DNA of 64,000 bases from Zygnema cylindricum (lineage: Eukaryota; Streptophyta; Zygnematophyceae; Zygnematales; Zygnemataceae), in contig JBBHKE010003558.1 of assembly GCA_037447655.1 (NCBI GenBank), positions 1 through 64,000 of the forward strand, in the 5' to 3' direction. This document shows, piece after piece, positions 33,137 through 44,807 of the stretch. Every line of letters starts with the position of its first letter. Position 1 is the first letter of the stretch. The notes under the pieces were generated by a model. That model did not search any database, was not told where the DNA came from, and worked only from the letters and a program-made list of their open reading frames with translations. Both the position numbers and the translations under genes were made by a program.

Positions 33137-34158
33137 TGTTGATTTGAGGCAACTGGTGCCATTGAGGAAGATGAAGAAGCACCGATAGTTGTCACGACAA
33201 TCAAATATACAAAGAGGAAACTCTCACAAAATCCCACAAAGGACCAGCTTCACAATAAAGCCCCAAGCAAACCACACACACACTAGGTCTACATATTTGC
33301 CACAATATAGAATATACACCAAGGAAACAACATGCAAAATTTTATAAGGTTCTGCCAAAAGATCAGAATGATCTTACAATTCAAAAACACTCAAAAACTG
33401 CTTCGCAGTTTTCATACATTGAAATCCTACTTTCCTAAAATAATCTAAGTCCTATATAGACAAGTGAGCCTACAGCTGATTACGCTGTACCACAACTACT
33501 GTGGTCCATCGGTACACTACTTTTCATCAACAAACACACACCGTCGAATGTACATAAATGTTTTCACCAATCAGACAACCGCTAAAATGAAATTAGTACG
33601 CGGACAAAGTTCGTCCGCTGAAATGAAGGTACAATCAATATTTCTCTTCCAAAAATGACGGCGGACTTCGTCTGCCTTCTACGTATTCTTGCATCACCAA
33701 AGATGAACCTCCACGTGTAAGTTCGGTCCTCAATTGAAACAGTACTTCTTCTTATGGAACAATCAATCTTGACTTCCTCACGAAACGACTTCCTCACGGA
33801 ACGACACATGTGCCTGAAGTGCACCGAAGTTGTGTACTCCCTTTGGAGTTACATACTCAGTAAATCTTGTCCTCGTCAATTTCTCTTCACACAAACTGAC
33901 TAAAGATCAGAACACCTTTCTGCGCAAACTGCTACAGGTGCTATGACTCTGCTGTGACTGTTATGATTGCTGTGACTGCTATGACAACTATGACCTGTCA
34001 GCGCAGCTGTGATATTAGAGCAACGCTGCTGCGATGTCAAATCACCGCAGCATAGCAGCATGCGTAGTACTCAGGTTTCCAGCTACAATGTTAGACTTAG
34101 CGCAGCATGGCAATATAGCAGCAAGAAATAAAGAGGACTCAAGGTTTCCAAAACAACA
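33137..34158. mobile_element. Solo LTR A (1022 bp)
   Basis: Ends TGTTGATTTGAGG and CCAAAACAACA, with GTCTG duplicated at 33132-33136 and 34159-34163. Removing it restores the Cop-4 LTR (compare 40516-40530). The inside is unlike the other LTRs here and rich in GCAGC/GCTGC words; no coding. The family is unknown because no full-length copy is present, and I cannot tell its orientation. Confidence 0.82.
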
Positions 34159-34163
34159 GTCTG

Positions 34164-35140
34164 TCTCTAACTTCTCTCTCCAACTCCCACACTTGTTGCA
34201 GTCACTGAGAAGTTGGAGAGGAAGCTAGTGCCATGGCTGCCTATGCTATACAGAGATTTACGGGGTAGTAAAGTAGTTGATTTACTAAAAAGAAAGTTGT
34301 TGCGTACAGGATTTGATCCTAGTACCTATGGATAGGTAATGCCGCCGGTAGGTGGTAGCCTCATCCATTTAGTCTAGGATTAGTGGTAGACGATACAGGG
34401 TTTAATAAATATATAAACGCTAACAAATAGACTAATTCATTTAATAACAACAATATACGGGATACATAGAGTCAATTATGAAAAGTACAAATTACAAGTA
34501 CGAAGAATAAATAAGTACCGCGCATTTGTTTCAATAGCGAAACAAATACATCGCAAATATTTATGACGGCTATGATTGAAATCGACATTCAATCGGACGG
34601 CCAGACAGAATGCCAAGATCGCGGAAAAATATTTTGGCGGTTTATGGTCGCCGCCAAATCGGATGACACATGGCACCACGACATTGGATTTCGACATCTC
34701 CAGGGATTACGGAAACGAATCCAGAAAAGACACGTGTCGATATTTTAGACATGTTGTACAATGTTCGTACATAAAGTACACTGGCAGCTGTACCTTTCTA
34801 TACGGTACAGTAATATGATTGGTGCCGTACGTTAGTAGATAGAGTTTTAGAGAGAGATAGGACTTAGAAAATTTTGGTAGATAGGACCCTCTCTCTTAGA
34901 GAGCTCCATTACAAAATGTCAACTTTGACCCTCCATAACTTACTGCACAGGGGAGCAAATTCAGAGATTCTTTTGTCTATCAACTCAAGGGAGTCTTCCC
35001 TACACAGGGGTGAAGGTGGTAAGAGTTTTTGTTTGCTACGGTGACAGTTATTTGTGCTGAAAGACAAAGTGGTCTGGGTTATCATAAAGGCTTCGTGTGA
35101 GCTGCCTACTCTGAGGTTCTATGGAGGTCTCATAGTTGCA
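34164..35140 (+). repeat. Cop-4 5' LTR, part 2
   Basis: Matches 40524-41502 of the 3' LTR and ends CATAGTTGCA one base before the primer site. Carries the T-arm-like AGGATTTGATCCT palindrome at 34308-34320 and a degenerate G-box, CACATGGC. Confidence 0.88.
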
Positions 35141-35141
35141 C

Positions 35142-35155
35142 GTTATGGGCCCACC
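35142..35155 (+). other. Cop-4 primer-binding site containing the gag start codon
   Basis: GTTATGGGCCCACC one base after the LTR; ATG at 35145-35147 opens gag. Identical to the Cop-2 site. Confidence 0.82.
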
Positions 35156-36254
35156 ATCTCGGGTGCCCATATTCAATAGAGCTGGCTTCATATACTGGGA
35201 AAGTATGATGAGAGGAGCTCTATGTGAGAAACGATTTTGGGGAATAGTGAGTGGACGTGTGAGGCGTCCATCCAGTCTTGGGATACCTCCAGGGTTTACA
35301 GGAGGCAAATTCACTAGAGATGTAGATCCATCTTCAACGGAGGAGACAAAAGAAGGAGAGGTGGTGGCAAAATGCAAGGAGAAGGAGACGACAACACCAA
35401 TAGCAACTGGTTCGGCATTCATGTCACCTATTCCGAGGAACGAGGAGAATGATACTCATACCTAGGACTAGAACAATATGGCGGCAAAGCACTTCATCCT
35501 CCGCCATCTTACTCAAGGACTTGCATGTCCTCATTTGCAGGTAGAAAAGGCATCGGATCTTTGGATGGCTCTCATAGAGATGTATTGAAGTGGTACGATT
35601 CAGCAACAACAGTTGGCTGATCAAAAAGTTAAGGAGTGTGTATACAAAGGGGGGAAGATGTTGGATTTTTGCAATGAGCTTGCTACACTTTTCATGGAGC
35701 TAGAGAGTGCTGGAAAAGATTTTAGTGAAAAAGAAAAGGTTAACTGCCTACTGATGAAGTTACCTGATGAGTTCGAGAACATAGTCAACCGTGTGCAAGA
35801 CTTGCCGAACTCAAGGTGGATATGGAACTCAGTGGTAGGAATGATTCTCGTTCGGGAGAATACAATTGGGATCCGAAGGGGTCGAAAGAGTGGACAAACC
35901 TTGGAAGATGGGACGGATTGGAGGAACAAGGATTCCTGGAGACCGGTCAGAAATTACGGAGGGGGGGAGCAGAAAAATCAGACCGACGAGTTTGGACCAA
36001 GGTATCCCAAGGGTTTATGTCATTTATGTAAGAAACCAGGGCACTATATGGCGGAGTGCACTAAGATAACCGAGCTTTGGTTAAACGAGGGGCAGACCGG
36101 TGGAACCTTGAGAGGAAAGAAAAATGCCCTTGTGACACAGGTACATGAGGTGGAATCCGAGGACGAGGACGGTGAGCTCGTTTTGGATGAGGAGTTGGAA
36201 GCGGCAAACGAGGTAGAAATTCCACGAAGTAGAAATGTGCTTTTAGTGGATTGA
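35145..36254 (+). pseudogene. Cop-4 Gag and zinc knuckle
   Basis: Gag begins MGPPSRVPIFNRAGF in the primer site. It is interrupted by a TAG at 35463 and a TGA near 35587, with an open stretch from 35613: LADQKVKECVYKGG, FMELESAGKDF and LLMKLPDEFENIVNRVQDL. The CCHC knuckle is CHLCKKPGHYMAEC at about residues 137-150 of that frame, followed by the acidic linker. A shift near 36240 moves the frame before protease. The sequence is close to Cop-2 Gag but slightly more decayed. Confidence 0.88.
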
Positions 36255-37446
36255 AAGGTGAAGCAGGCTGGATTGTAGATTTGGGTGCCTCCATGCACAT
36301 GTGTAAGGATAAACACTTGTTTACTAAGATAAGAAAGATTCCTACCGTAGAGATAAAGTACGGGGATGGGAGGATAGTCACTATTACTCTTGTAGGATCG
36401 GTAGATCTGAAGGTGTTAGTAGAAAGAAAGACATCCATAGTTACATTCTCTGATGTATTGTTTATTCTGGAGCTGAACATTAACCTCATCTCTACGTTTG
36501 TATTAGATGATAAGGGTTTTGATACTAGCACTAGGAAAGGAGTCTTTACTGCTAGTTTTGAGGAGGAAATCTATTTCACTTTTGAAAAAGGTAGCCAATG
36601 GATGTTTAGGTTGATTTTAAACAATGAAAAGAAGAAACTTTATTATGCTGGTGTTCATGATGTAATGATGTGGCATAAGAGGCTTGGGCATGTGAATCTA
36701 GATAAGCTAAGAGAGATGAAAAAGATGGGAGTGGTTGAAGGAATTCAGTTCGGTGAGAGTGAGAATCTAAATGATTGTCGTGGATGTGCTCAAGGTAAAG
36801 CACACAGATTACCCTTTCCCAAAACAACCACCTATAAGGGAGAAAAAATTCTAGATTTAGTACACATAGATATTTGGGGATCGGCGAAAGTGCCCTCACC
36901 GGGGGGGAAGAGATTTATGATGAATATCATTGATGATTGGTCTCGGTATTCCAGGGTGTATTTTTTGAAAAACAAGTCTGAAGCTCAAGATTAATTTAGA
37001 CAATATAAAGCATGGAGCGAAAAACTCCATGAAACTCCAATCAAGAGAGTAATGAGTGACAATGGTGGAGAGTATACTTCTAACCAGTTTGAGGATTTTT
37101 TGAGGTAAGATGGAGTTCAACACCAAAAGAAGTTCCAGAAAACCCGAAACAGAATGGGGTAGCTGGACGATTAAATAAGACACTAAGTGATAGTGCTAGA
37201 AGTATGTTGTCAAATAAGAAGATAGGAAAAAGGTTTTGGGTAGAAGCAATGAACTATGCTAATGACCTCAAAAATAGAGTTCTTACCTCAGCTATAAAAG
37301 ATCAAACACCTTATAAGAGATGGACCGGCCGAAAACCATACATATCTCACTTAAAGGTTTTCGGCAGTCAAGTATTCAGTCTAGATAGAGATTGGTCTAA
37401 CAGGAAGCTAGATCCTAAAGGAAAACCGGGATACTTATTAGGATAT
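36251..37446 (+). pseudogene. Cop-4 protease and integrase, N-terminal part
   Basis: The protease has GWIVDLGASMHMC (Leu replaces Ser of D-S-G-A). The pre-integrase zinc domain shows MWHKRLGHVN and CRGCAQGKAHRLPF, a complete HHCC. The first catalytic Asp is in LVHIDIWGSAKV, followed by IIDDWSRYSRVYFLKN. A TAA at 36992-36994 ends this frame; VMSDNGGEYTSNQFEDF beyond carries the second Asp, a stop near 37107 follows, and the Glu region reads NGVAGRLNKTL, so the Glu itself appears lost. The last open part, 37204-37446, is broken at YLLGY by solo LTR B. Confidence 0.88.
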
Positions 37447-38401
37447 TGTTGATTTAAAAGTTAGTTTTGTGAGTACGAGATTAACTGTGCGTAACTCCTA
37501 AGTGAATTTAATATAGATGCTCGAATAAATTCACAGAGTGCGGGAGCTAACGTACGAATATAATTAAAGTGGCGTGAACAAGCACTAACAAATGAATGGC
37601 GGATCGCGAAACGATCCGATATGTCAAAACAAAATGTTAAAATAGGCGGAGCTGCGACGCAGTTGAGTCAACGCAGCTGCGGCTATTTTTATGATCCGTA
37701 CAGACAAGCGCTGCCACCGCAGCTAGAGCAACTGCGGATAATATGAATAGGATAGATTTCGAGTAATGATGGTTGTACGGTAGTGGTAGCTTAGTAGTTG
37801 CCTAGCGGTAGCTTGGTTTCTGACATACGAAGAGTGCGGTGTAAATATTCTGTAAAACAGAGGTTTGTCCTTTTGACTAATTAGTTTATTAGAGTAGATA
37901 CAATACGGCTGGTATGCATCCGTACATTCAGTAGTCTGAGTATAACTTGCAGGACTTAGATTATTTTATGTATCGCAGTCAAGTTAATCAAAGTAATGGC
38001 AAACTGTTTTCTGCATCTTTGACCTGTTGGTGTGATCAGTCTGTTTGGTTCTTTCATGTGAAACATTGTGAAGTTATTCTATGATATAGAATCTATATGT
38101 GTGTGAAGTTTCATTGTTTTCCAGTATTTGTGTAAGATTCTGTGAACATTCTAAGTGGTTAGTTTGTGAAGCTGTCAGCTATTTTTGGGAAACTCTGGAG
38201 CTTATATCTTCTAGATGCCTTGGTGGATTTAGCTGTAACTTTGGGAGTTTACATTGTATAAGGTATACTGCACATTGTTGCAGTTTTAGGTGATTCTAAT
38301 TATTGTGGAGTAATCTGTGTTGTCTGAAACACAGCTGTTTTTAAGGTAGTCTGTGGGTGTTTCCGAGAGTAATCCAGTGCTGAAATAGGCTATGGACAAC
38401 A
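37447..38401. mobile_element. Solo LTR B in Cop-4 integrase (955 bp)
   Basis: Begins TGTTGATTTAAAAG and ends CTATGGACAACA, with GATAT at 37442-37446 and 38402-38406. Removing it joins YLLGY to DEDVKGYRVYDL without loss. It shares the TGTTGATTT and ACAACA ends with solo LTR A and also has GCAGCTGCG words, but the bodies differ, so they may be distant relatives. No coding. Confidence 0.85.
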
Positions 38402-38847
38402 GATATGATGAGGATGTTAAAGGATATAGAGTTTACGATCTAAAAAAGGGAGATATAATCTTAGTAAAGCATCTATTAGTTATGGATAAAAGAAAATCTG
38501 TGGATCCTTTCAAGTATACAAAGTCAGTAAAAATCAGATTTGAGTCAAAAAATTCCGATGACTTTGAGCTTCCTAACTATCCAAGTTTTAGAGAAGATGA
38601 CATTATTGCAGGTACAAATCAGACCGAAAAGGACTCGGCTGCGGAAACTCTAGTGACAACTCTACCCAAAACGCAAGACGTGGTGGAAATTGATTCGGAA
38701 TCAAGGGATAGGGGAGAAGTCGAGATTGTTCGAAAGAGCCCACGAGAACCATCTATTCCGGCCAAAGATTTTGAGAGGGGAAGGAGAAGTAGCAAAAGAT
38801 TGCAAGAAAAACATGTTAATAACAAGGTAACAAAACTATCTCATTAA
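38402..38847 (+). pseudogene. Cop-4 integrase C-terminal part and linker to RT
   Basis: Continues integrase after solo LTR B: DEDVKGYRVYDLKKGDIILV, a region corresponding to the C-terminal domain of copia integrases, then the charged linker (FERGRRSSKRLQEKHVNN) leading to RT. An in-frame TAA at 38845-38847 separates it from the RT start. Confidence 0.88.
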
Positions 38848-39728
38848 GATGAACCTCAAACTTATGAAGAGGCGATGACTTGTCCAGAAAGGAACCAGTG
38901 GAAGATAGCCATCAATGAGGAGATGGTCTCAATTATGGCAGCCGATACTAGGGAGCTGGTGGACTGTCCACCAAACCGAAAACCAATCGGTTTATAACTG
39001 GGTTTTCAAATTAAAAGTGAACCCGGATAACACCATTGAGTGTTACAAAGCCCGATTAGTGGCAAAAGGATTTACACAAAAAGAAGGAATCGACTACGAG
39101 AAAACCTTTGCCCGGTAGTTAGATTTCCCTCCGTCCGCATACTTTTCAGTCTGGCAGCAGCGGAAGACATGGAGGTGCACCAGACTGACATCAAGACAAC
39201 CTTTTTTGCATGGAGAATTGGAATAAGAGATCTTCATGCAACAACCTGAACGAGTTGTGGAGGAAAGAGAGGAGAGTAAGGTATGCCGACTGATCAAATC
39301 TCTTTATGGTTTGAAACAGGCCCCTCAACAGTGGAATAACAAGCTTGATGAGTTTCTTACCGGCCTGGGATATATCCGGATCAGCTCACATCACTCAATC
39401 TATGTTTTTGAAGATGAGGAAGGTGTTATATTTATTGCAATTTATGTTGATGATTTGCTTGTTTTAAGTAAATCAATGGAAAAAATTAATAAACTGAAAA
39501 CCGATCTTAAGCGAAGATTTGAAATGAAGGATATGGAGGAAGCAAAATATATTTTGGGAATTCAAGTAGAAAGAGACCGAGAAAGAAAGATTATAAGATT
39601 GACTCAAAAAGAAGTAATAAGGAACATGCTGGAAAAATTTCAGATGGATAAAGCTAATAGTTGTACAACTCCAATGGAGTTAAAGAAGGGAAGTGAGGGG
39701 AGTGAGGAAAGAGGAGTCATAGTTTAGA
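38848..39728 (+). pseudogene. Cop-4 reverse transcriptase
   Basis: Copia RT: AMTCPERNQWKIAINEEM, VFKLKVNPDNTIECYKARLV, AKGFTQKEGIDYEKTFA, PVVRFPSVRI, MEVHQTDIKTTF, and from 39236 KVCRLIKSLYGLKQAPQQW and the catalytic FIAIYVDDLLVLSKS with both Asp present. The thumb follows (ILGIQVERDRERKIIRLTQK). Interruptions lie near 38995, 39116 and 39200-39250. A TAG at 39725-39727 ends the thumb frame. Confidence 0.9.
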
Positions 39729-40437
39729 CGAGGAATTAAGTCCTGAAGAACAGAAGTTCATGCAGACTATTCCTTAAAGGCAAGTAGTCTGAAGCCTAAT
39801 CTATTTTATGAATTGTACCCGACCGGATTTAGCTGCAGCTGTAGGAGTGCTGGATAGAAGTTTAAATGCTCTCACTAAGAAGGATTGGGAGGCAGCTAAG
39901 AGAGTCGTTAGATATTTGATAGGAACTAGGGATCTATGGTTGCATTTGGGTGGGAAGAATATTGACATCACAACTTGGAGTGATGCCAGATATGGTGATG
40001 CTCAGATGAGGAGATGTACTTCTGGATATGTATTATATGTGGGTGATGGGGCTTGCTGTTGGAGTAGCAAACAACAAAAGGTTATTTCTCAGTCCACCAT
40101 GGAGGCTGAGTATATGGCCTCTTGCTCTGCATTAAACGAACAGATGTGGGTAAAGTCTTTGTTTGGTGAGCTTGGTCACCTTAAGAGTGGTGTGCATAAT
40201 TTTTTTTGTGATAATCAGACAGCAATCGCTATTTTTGCCAATCCTAAACATCATTTTAAAGCCAAACACATGGACATTAGACTCAAATTTGTTAGAGATA
40301 AAGTAGAAAACAAAATAATCAGTTTAGAGTACCGACCAGAAAACGAGATGGTAGCACAAATGATGACCAAACCTGTGCCTTCCCCTAAGCTAATTTTATG
40401 CAGGGAGAAGTGTGGTCTGAAATTAAAGAGTGACTAG
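39729..40437 (+). pseudogene. Cop-4 RNase H
   Basis: RNase H removes the RNA template during cDNA synthesis. The open frame 39808-40437 (209 residues) contains DWEAAKRVVRYLIGTRDLWL, TTWSDARYGDAQMRRCTSGY (first Asp), STMEAEYMASCSALNEQMW (Glu), FFCDNQTAI (Asp) and HMDIRLKFVRDKVENKI. All catalytic acids are present. Only the connection to RT, with stops at 39725-39780, is damaged. The stop at 40435-40437 lies next to the polypurine tract. Confidence 0.9.
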
Positions 40438-40450
40438 AAAATAAGGGGAG
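40438..40450 (+). other. Cop-4 polypurine tract
   Basis: AAAATAAGGGGAG directly before the 3' LTR; plus-strand DNA primer of the family. Cop-5 has AAAATAAAGGGAG at 44266-44278, and Cop-1 and Cop-6 have complements. Confidence 0.88.
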
Positions 40451-41502
40451 TGTAGAAATTGATGGTTCTTTTAGTATTTTCTAGGTCTAAAATAAACTGC
40501 AGAAAAAGAAGTCGAGGCAATCTGTCTCTAACTTCTCTCTCCAACTCCCACACTTGTTGCAGTCACTGAGAAGTTGGAGAGGAAGCTAGTGCCATGGTTG
40601 CCTATGCTATCCAAAGATTTACCGGGTAGTAAAGTAGTTGATTTACTAAAAGGAAAGTTGTCACCTACAGGATTTGATCCTGGTACCAACGGATAGGTTA
40701 TGCCGCTGGTAGGCGGTAGCCTCATCCATTTAGTCTAAGATTAGTGGTAGACGATATAGGGTTTAATAAATATATAAACGTTAACATATAGGCTAATTCA
40801 TTTAACGGCAACTATATACAGAATACATAGAGTCAGTTTTGAAAAGTACGAATTATGAGTACAGAGAATAAATAAGTACCCCGCATTTGTTTAGATAGCG
40901 AAACAAATACATCACAAACATTTATGACGGCTATGATTGAAATTGACATTCATTCGGACGGTTTGAAAGAATGCCGAGATCGCGGAAGAAGATTTCGTCG
41001 GTTTATGGTCGCCGCCACATCAGATAACACGTGGCACCACAACATTGGATTTCGGCATCTTCAGGGATTACGGAAACGAATCCTGAAAAGACATGTGTCG
41101 ACATTTTATACATGTTGTACAATGTTCGTACATAAAGTACACCAATAGCTGTACCTTTTTGTACGTTACAGTAATATGATTGGTGCCATACGTCAGTAGA
41201 TAGAGGTTTAGAGAGAGATAGGACTTAGAAAAATTTGGTAGATAAGACCCTCTCTCCCAGAGAGCTTCTGTACAAAAGGTCAAATTTGACCCTCTATAAC
41301 TTACTGCTCAGGGAGAGCAAATTCAGAGATTCTTTTTGCTATCGACTCAAGGGAGTCTTGCCTTCACAAAGGTGAAGGTGGTTAGGGTTTTTTTTTGCCA
41401 AGATGGTTGTTCTTCGTGCTGAAAGACAAAGGGGCCAGGGTTATCCTAGAGGCTTTGTGTGAGGTGCCTACTTTGAGGTCCTATGGAGGTCTCAGAGTTG
41501 CA
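40451..41502 (+). repeat. Cop-4 3' LTR (1052 bp)
   Basis: TGTAGAAATTGATGG to CAGAGTTGCA. G-box at 41028-41035; CAGGATTTGATCCTG palindrome at about 40669-40683. Confidence 0.93.
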
Positions 41503-41507
41503 TCACC

Positions 41508-42404
41508 TGTAGCCGGTAGCTTTGTCAACTTAGTTTAGGACTAGTGCTAAGGTATGTTGGGTTTGATACGTATTTAAACATGTACACGTAGGTTTTTCCA
41601 TTTAACAAGATTACGGTTTATAAGGCATAGAAACAATTGTACTATTAGTACTAGACGAAATAAATAGTACGGACATTTGTTTCGACAGTCCGTATTAAAT
41701 ACCGATATAAATCAGACGGCCGTGGTAAGCGTCGGCTTTGCGGAAAAGACAATTTGGCGGTTTGCGGACTCCGTCTCTCTAGATGACATGTGGCAATATC
41801 ATACAGGTTAACGGAATCTCTGGAACGGAAGACAACAAAACTGGATGTGACAAATGTCGCATTATGGCGACGTCGTACACTGTCCGTACAGAAAGTACTC
41901 TGGCATTTGTACCTTATTGTACGGTACAGTCTCGTGATTGGTCAGTACCTTAGTACTAGGGGGTTTAGAAAGGGGTTTAGGTCTTATAATATTTTGGGTA
42001 GGCAGCCGCCTTTCCCACAGAGCATCTTGTATAAAAGACCAACTTTGGCCCGCCATAACTATTAACTCGGTTGACCATTTTCAGTGATTATTTTCGCTCC
42101 GGACTCCACGGAGTCCATGCTACATAGGGATGTAGTCGGTCTGAGTTGTTTGCCTGCCTGGGTCGTTACATTTTTAAGGGAAAGTCAAATTGGGTGAATG
42201 TATCCAAATCACATATTCTAGCTTTGCATTTTGTGGTGGAACTGAGCAAACATAAAGTCTTGTTTCACAGGGTGAAGCTTTAATGGGGTTTTGATTGTCA
42301 AGGGGTTAATCATTTGGGTTTATATAAACTTGGAGTCGGCACTATCTAGATTACCTTTTTTTGATCTGCAAATTTTGTGTGGCAATGGAGCCCATATAAT
42401 TTCA
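41508..42404 (+). repeat. Cop-5 5' LTR, part 2
   Basis: Resumes after the TCACC copy and ends CCCATATAATTTCA. Contains a TATAAAAG box at 42030-42037. Confidence 0.88.
42030..42037 (+). promoter_or_regulatory. TATA box of the Cop-5 LTR
   Basis: TATAAAAG in the 5' LTR; the 3' LTR has TATATAAAA at 55812-55820 at the equivalent place. Transcription would be expected to start about 30 bases downstream, defining the U3/R border. Confidence 0.6.
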
Positions 42405-42405
42405 G

Positions 42406-42419
42406 GTTAAGGGCCCACC
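42406..42419 (+). other. Cop-5 primer-binding site (one base changed)
   Basis: GTTAAGGGCCCACC; the ATG seen in the other copia elements is AAG here, removing both an anticodon pairing and the gag start. Confidence 0.78.
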
Positions 42420-43375
42420 ATCTAGGGTGCCTATATTCGATCGAACAGACTTCACTTTTTGGGAATTTACAATGGAGGGATGGCTTTTCGAGAAGCACTT
42501 ATAGGGAATTGTTTTGGGACAAGTGAGATGTCCGCCACCTGGCTTTGGAGGAGCTTACTATGGGTAATCATCTGAGGCTGCCCAGAATATCAACCGGCGT
42601 TCAGATGCAACGGAAGGTGAAGGGAAAAACCTTGCCGTGGATGGGGAGATATGGGAGAAGGAAAAATAGACACCTATGGTGAGGGGAGCTAGGCTCTCAG
42701 TTATGGTACCACTTATAGGGATTAAAATTGAAGAAAATGACAGAAAAAATATGGATATACAAAAACACTATAGCAAAGCATCTCCTACTTAGAAACGTGT
42801 CTAAGTCTATAGCTATCACTCTTATAAACTTAAAGAAGTTTTTAGAGATATGGGAAGCACTAATTTAGATTTATAAGAGTGAGACTATACAGAAGCAACA
42901 GTTAGTAAAACATGAAATAGAGGCCTACGTTTATAAAAGCGGTAGCATGATAGAGTTTTGCAATGATATTGCTGCTTTATATGTTGAGCTTGCTAGTGCC
43001 GAATATATAGAATATGAGAAAAGAAAGATTAATACACTAATCATGAAACTCCCACATGAGTACGAACACATCATTTACCGTATGCAAGGAATGGATGGCT
43101 CCTCGTTGACTTTGAGCATTACCATGGGGCTAATTCTTGTGAGGGAAAGCACTTTGGAGCTTCGTCGGGGAAGTTACAGGGTGACTGCATTTATAGCTGG
43201 TGGTGATTAGTGGAAGCGTGATGTGAGGAATGGCGGTGACGAGCGGAAGCGTGATGAGAGGAAGAACGACAAAGGTAAACCTTAACAAAACTTCTGTGGA
43301 AAAAGAGGGAGAGGAAAAAAAAGGGGAGCTTTGAAAAAAGGTGTTTGCTTCGCTTGAAGGAAATCGGGTCACTAT
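42420..43375 (+). pseudogene. Cop-5 gag (degenerate)
   Basis: Follows the Cop-1 Gag sequence: CLYSIEQTSLFGN-like N-terminus with shifts, then the better-kept 42947-43210 frame (IEFCNDIAALYVELASAEYI, INTLIMKLPHEYEHIIYRMQ). The zinc knuckle area near 43345-43385 reads CFACxKxxGHYMEEC with shifts. There is no start codon in the primer site. The protein would not be made intact. Confidence 0.78.
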
Positions 43376-44087
43376 ATGGAGGAGTGTCTTTGTTTGGAAG
43401 AACTTAGAAGTTTGTATGTGAATGAGGAGGAAGAAGGGGAAGAGGAGAAAGAGGATGAAGAAATTTTAGAGCTTCTTCACATCGGTAGAATGGAGAAGAG
43501 AGAAAAGCACACAGAAATTCAACGAAAGCAACAATGTGCTTTTGGAGGTATAAGGGAAGTAAAGAGAGAGGAGGTGCTTGAGGATGTCAAGGAGTGTAGA
43601 GTTTATGACTTAGAGATGAGAAAGTCAGATCTAGGGTCTATGAGTGAAAAAGAGAAAAATCAAAATATTGAGGATATTTTTATAGATATTTTGGAAACAC
43701 AAAACAAGTCGGACGGGGAGACTACAACGGATACCGAGGAAAAGGGAGAAGTAAATCTAGAGGGGGTTTTAAAGGATAGGGGAGAAGAGAAATATTTAAT
43801 GAAAGGTTTAGTGGAGGAGAAATATTTTTTTGGGAATAAAAATAGAAAGTGATAGTGAAAAGAAATCGATGGGAGAGAGTGAGGAAAGTTCAATTTTTGG
43901 GGGTAATGGGTTTGACATCACTAAAGGAAGTGATGGCATTTATGAAGGTGTGCCTGTAAAAGGGTTAGCATCTGGGTGTGTGTTGCAGATTGGAGATGGG
44001 GCTGGCTATTTGAATTGCAAGAGGGAAATTGGATTTACTGTGCATGGAAAAGAGATGTGGATTGAATCTTGGCTCGGATTTATGTAA
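43376..44087 (+). pseudogene. Cop-5 fused pol remnant
   Basis: The open frame 43376-43852 is acidic, then CAFGGIREVKREEVLEDVKE leads directly to CRVYDLEM. The first part matches the linker before copia protease and the second the integrase tail (DVKGYRVYDLKK in Cop-4), so protease core and most of integrase are deleted. After a shift near 43840 comes GIKIESDSEKK (RT thumb scrap) and LASGCVLQIGDGAG (RNase H). Cop-1 has the same RT/RNase H joints. No catalytic centre survives; the conserved fused structure marks a non-autonomous family. Confidence 0.78.
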
Positions 44088-44278
44088 AGTGGGATGCTAA
44101 AGAAAATGTGTGATGCAATTATTATTTCGGATTATCTAATGCACTGTTGTAAAAACGAGATTATTTTTCTTAAGTTTATTAAAGGAAAAGGAAAAAGAAA
44201 AAAAAGAAAAAAAAGGAGGGGTATTTGTTTATTTGTTTGTGGGAGTTGAAAGGAAAATGGACTAGAAAATAAAGGGAG

Positions 44279-44610
44279 TGTTGATATTTGAGTATTTTCT
44301 ATGTCTGTATTAGGATAAAAAAGAGCAAAGGCAATCTGCCTCTAACTCCCGTCTCCAAGCCCCCACACTTGTCGTAGTCACTAAAGGCTAGACAAGGAGC
44401 TAGAGCCATGGCTGCCTAAGCTCACTAGAGAAGACAGGGGGTGAATTAGGTAGATTTACCAAAAGGTATTTGACGGACCCAGGAATTGATCCTGGTACCT
44501 GCCGTCCGTCAAGTCACCCGTAGCCGGTAGCTTTGTCCATTTAGTCTAGGACTAGTGCTGAGGTATGTTGGGTTTGATACATATTTAAATATTTACACGT
44601 AGATTTTTCC
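44279..44610 (+). repeat. Cop-5 3' LTR, part 1
   Basis: TGTTGATATTTGAG to TTTTTCC; interrupted by Gypsy-1 after TTCC (44607-44610). Confidence 0.9.
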
Positions 44611-44614
44611 TGTC

Positions 44615-44804
44615 GTGCATGAGGGGAAAAGCAAGAGCGAACATGCATCCCAACCAGCAAAGTCATGCTCCAGACATATATATAAACGAAAATGAATGAG
44701 AAGGGAAAAATGTATATACAACATGCAAAAGAATAAAGGTGAAGATGACCAAAAGGAATAAAAGGGAAGAATACTCCCCTAGCGTGAAGTGACCCCTATA
44801 ATTC
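44615..44804 (-). repeat. Gypsy-1 terminal block B2 (190 bp)
   Basis: Plus-strand GTGCATGAGGGGAAAAGC to CCCCTATAATTC; direct copy of 45745-45933, differing by a few bases and one A. It lies outside the LTR-like block A2 and ends four bases (GACA on the element strand) before the target duplication. Confidence 0.93.
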
Positions 44805-44807
44805 AGC

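Larger units (their letters stand above)
33064..41502 (+). mobile_element. Cop-4: near full-length Ty1/copia element
   Basis: TCACC flanks it (33059-33063, 41503-41507). The 5' LTR (1050 bp without its insert) and 3' LTR (1052 bp) are very similar. Internal order is primer site, Gag, zinc knuckle, protease, integrase, RT, RNase H and polypurine tract, the Ty1/copia order. Two solo LTRs have landed in it (33137-34158 and 37447-38401), and the genes carry scattered stops and shifts, so it cannot move by itself. Confidence 0.93.
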
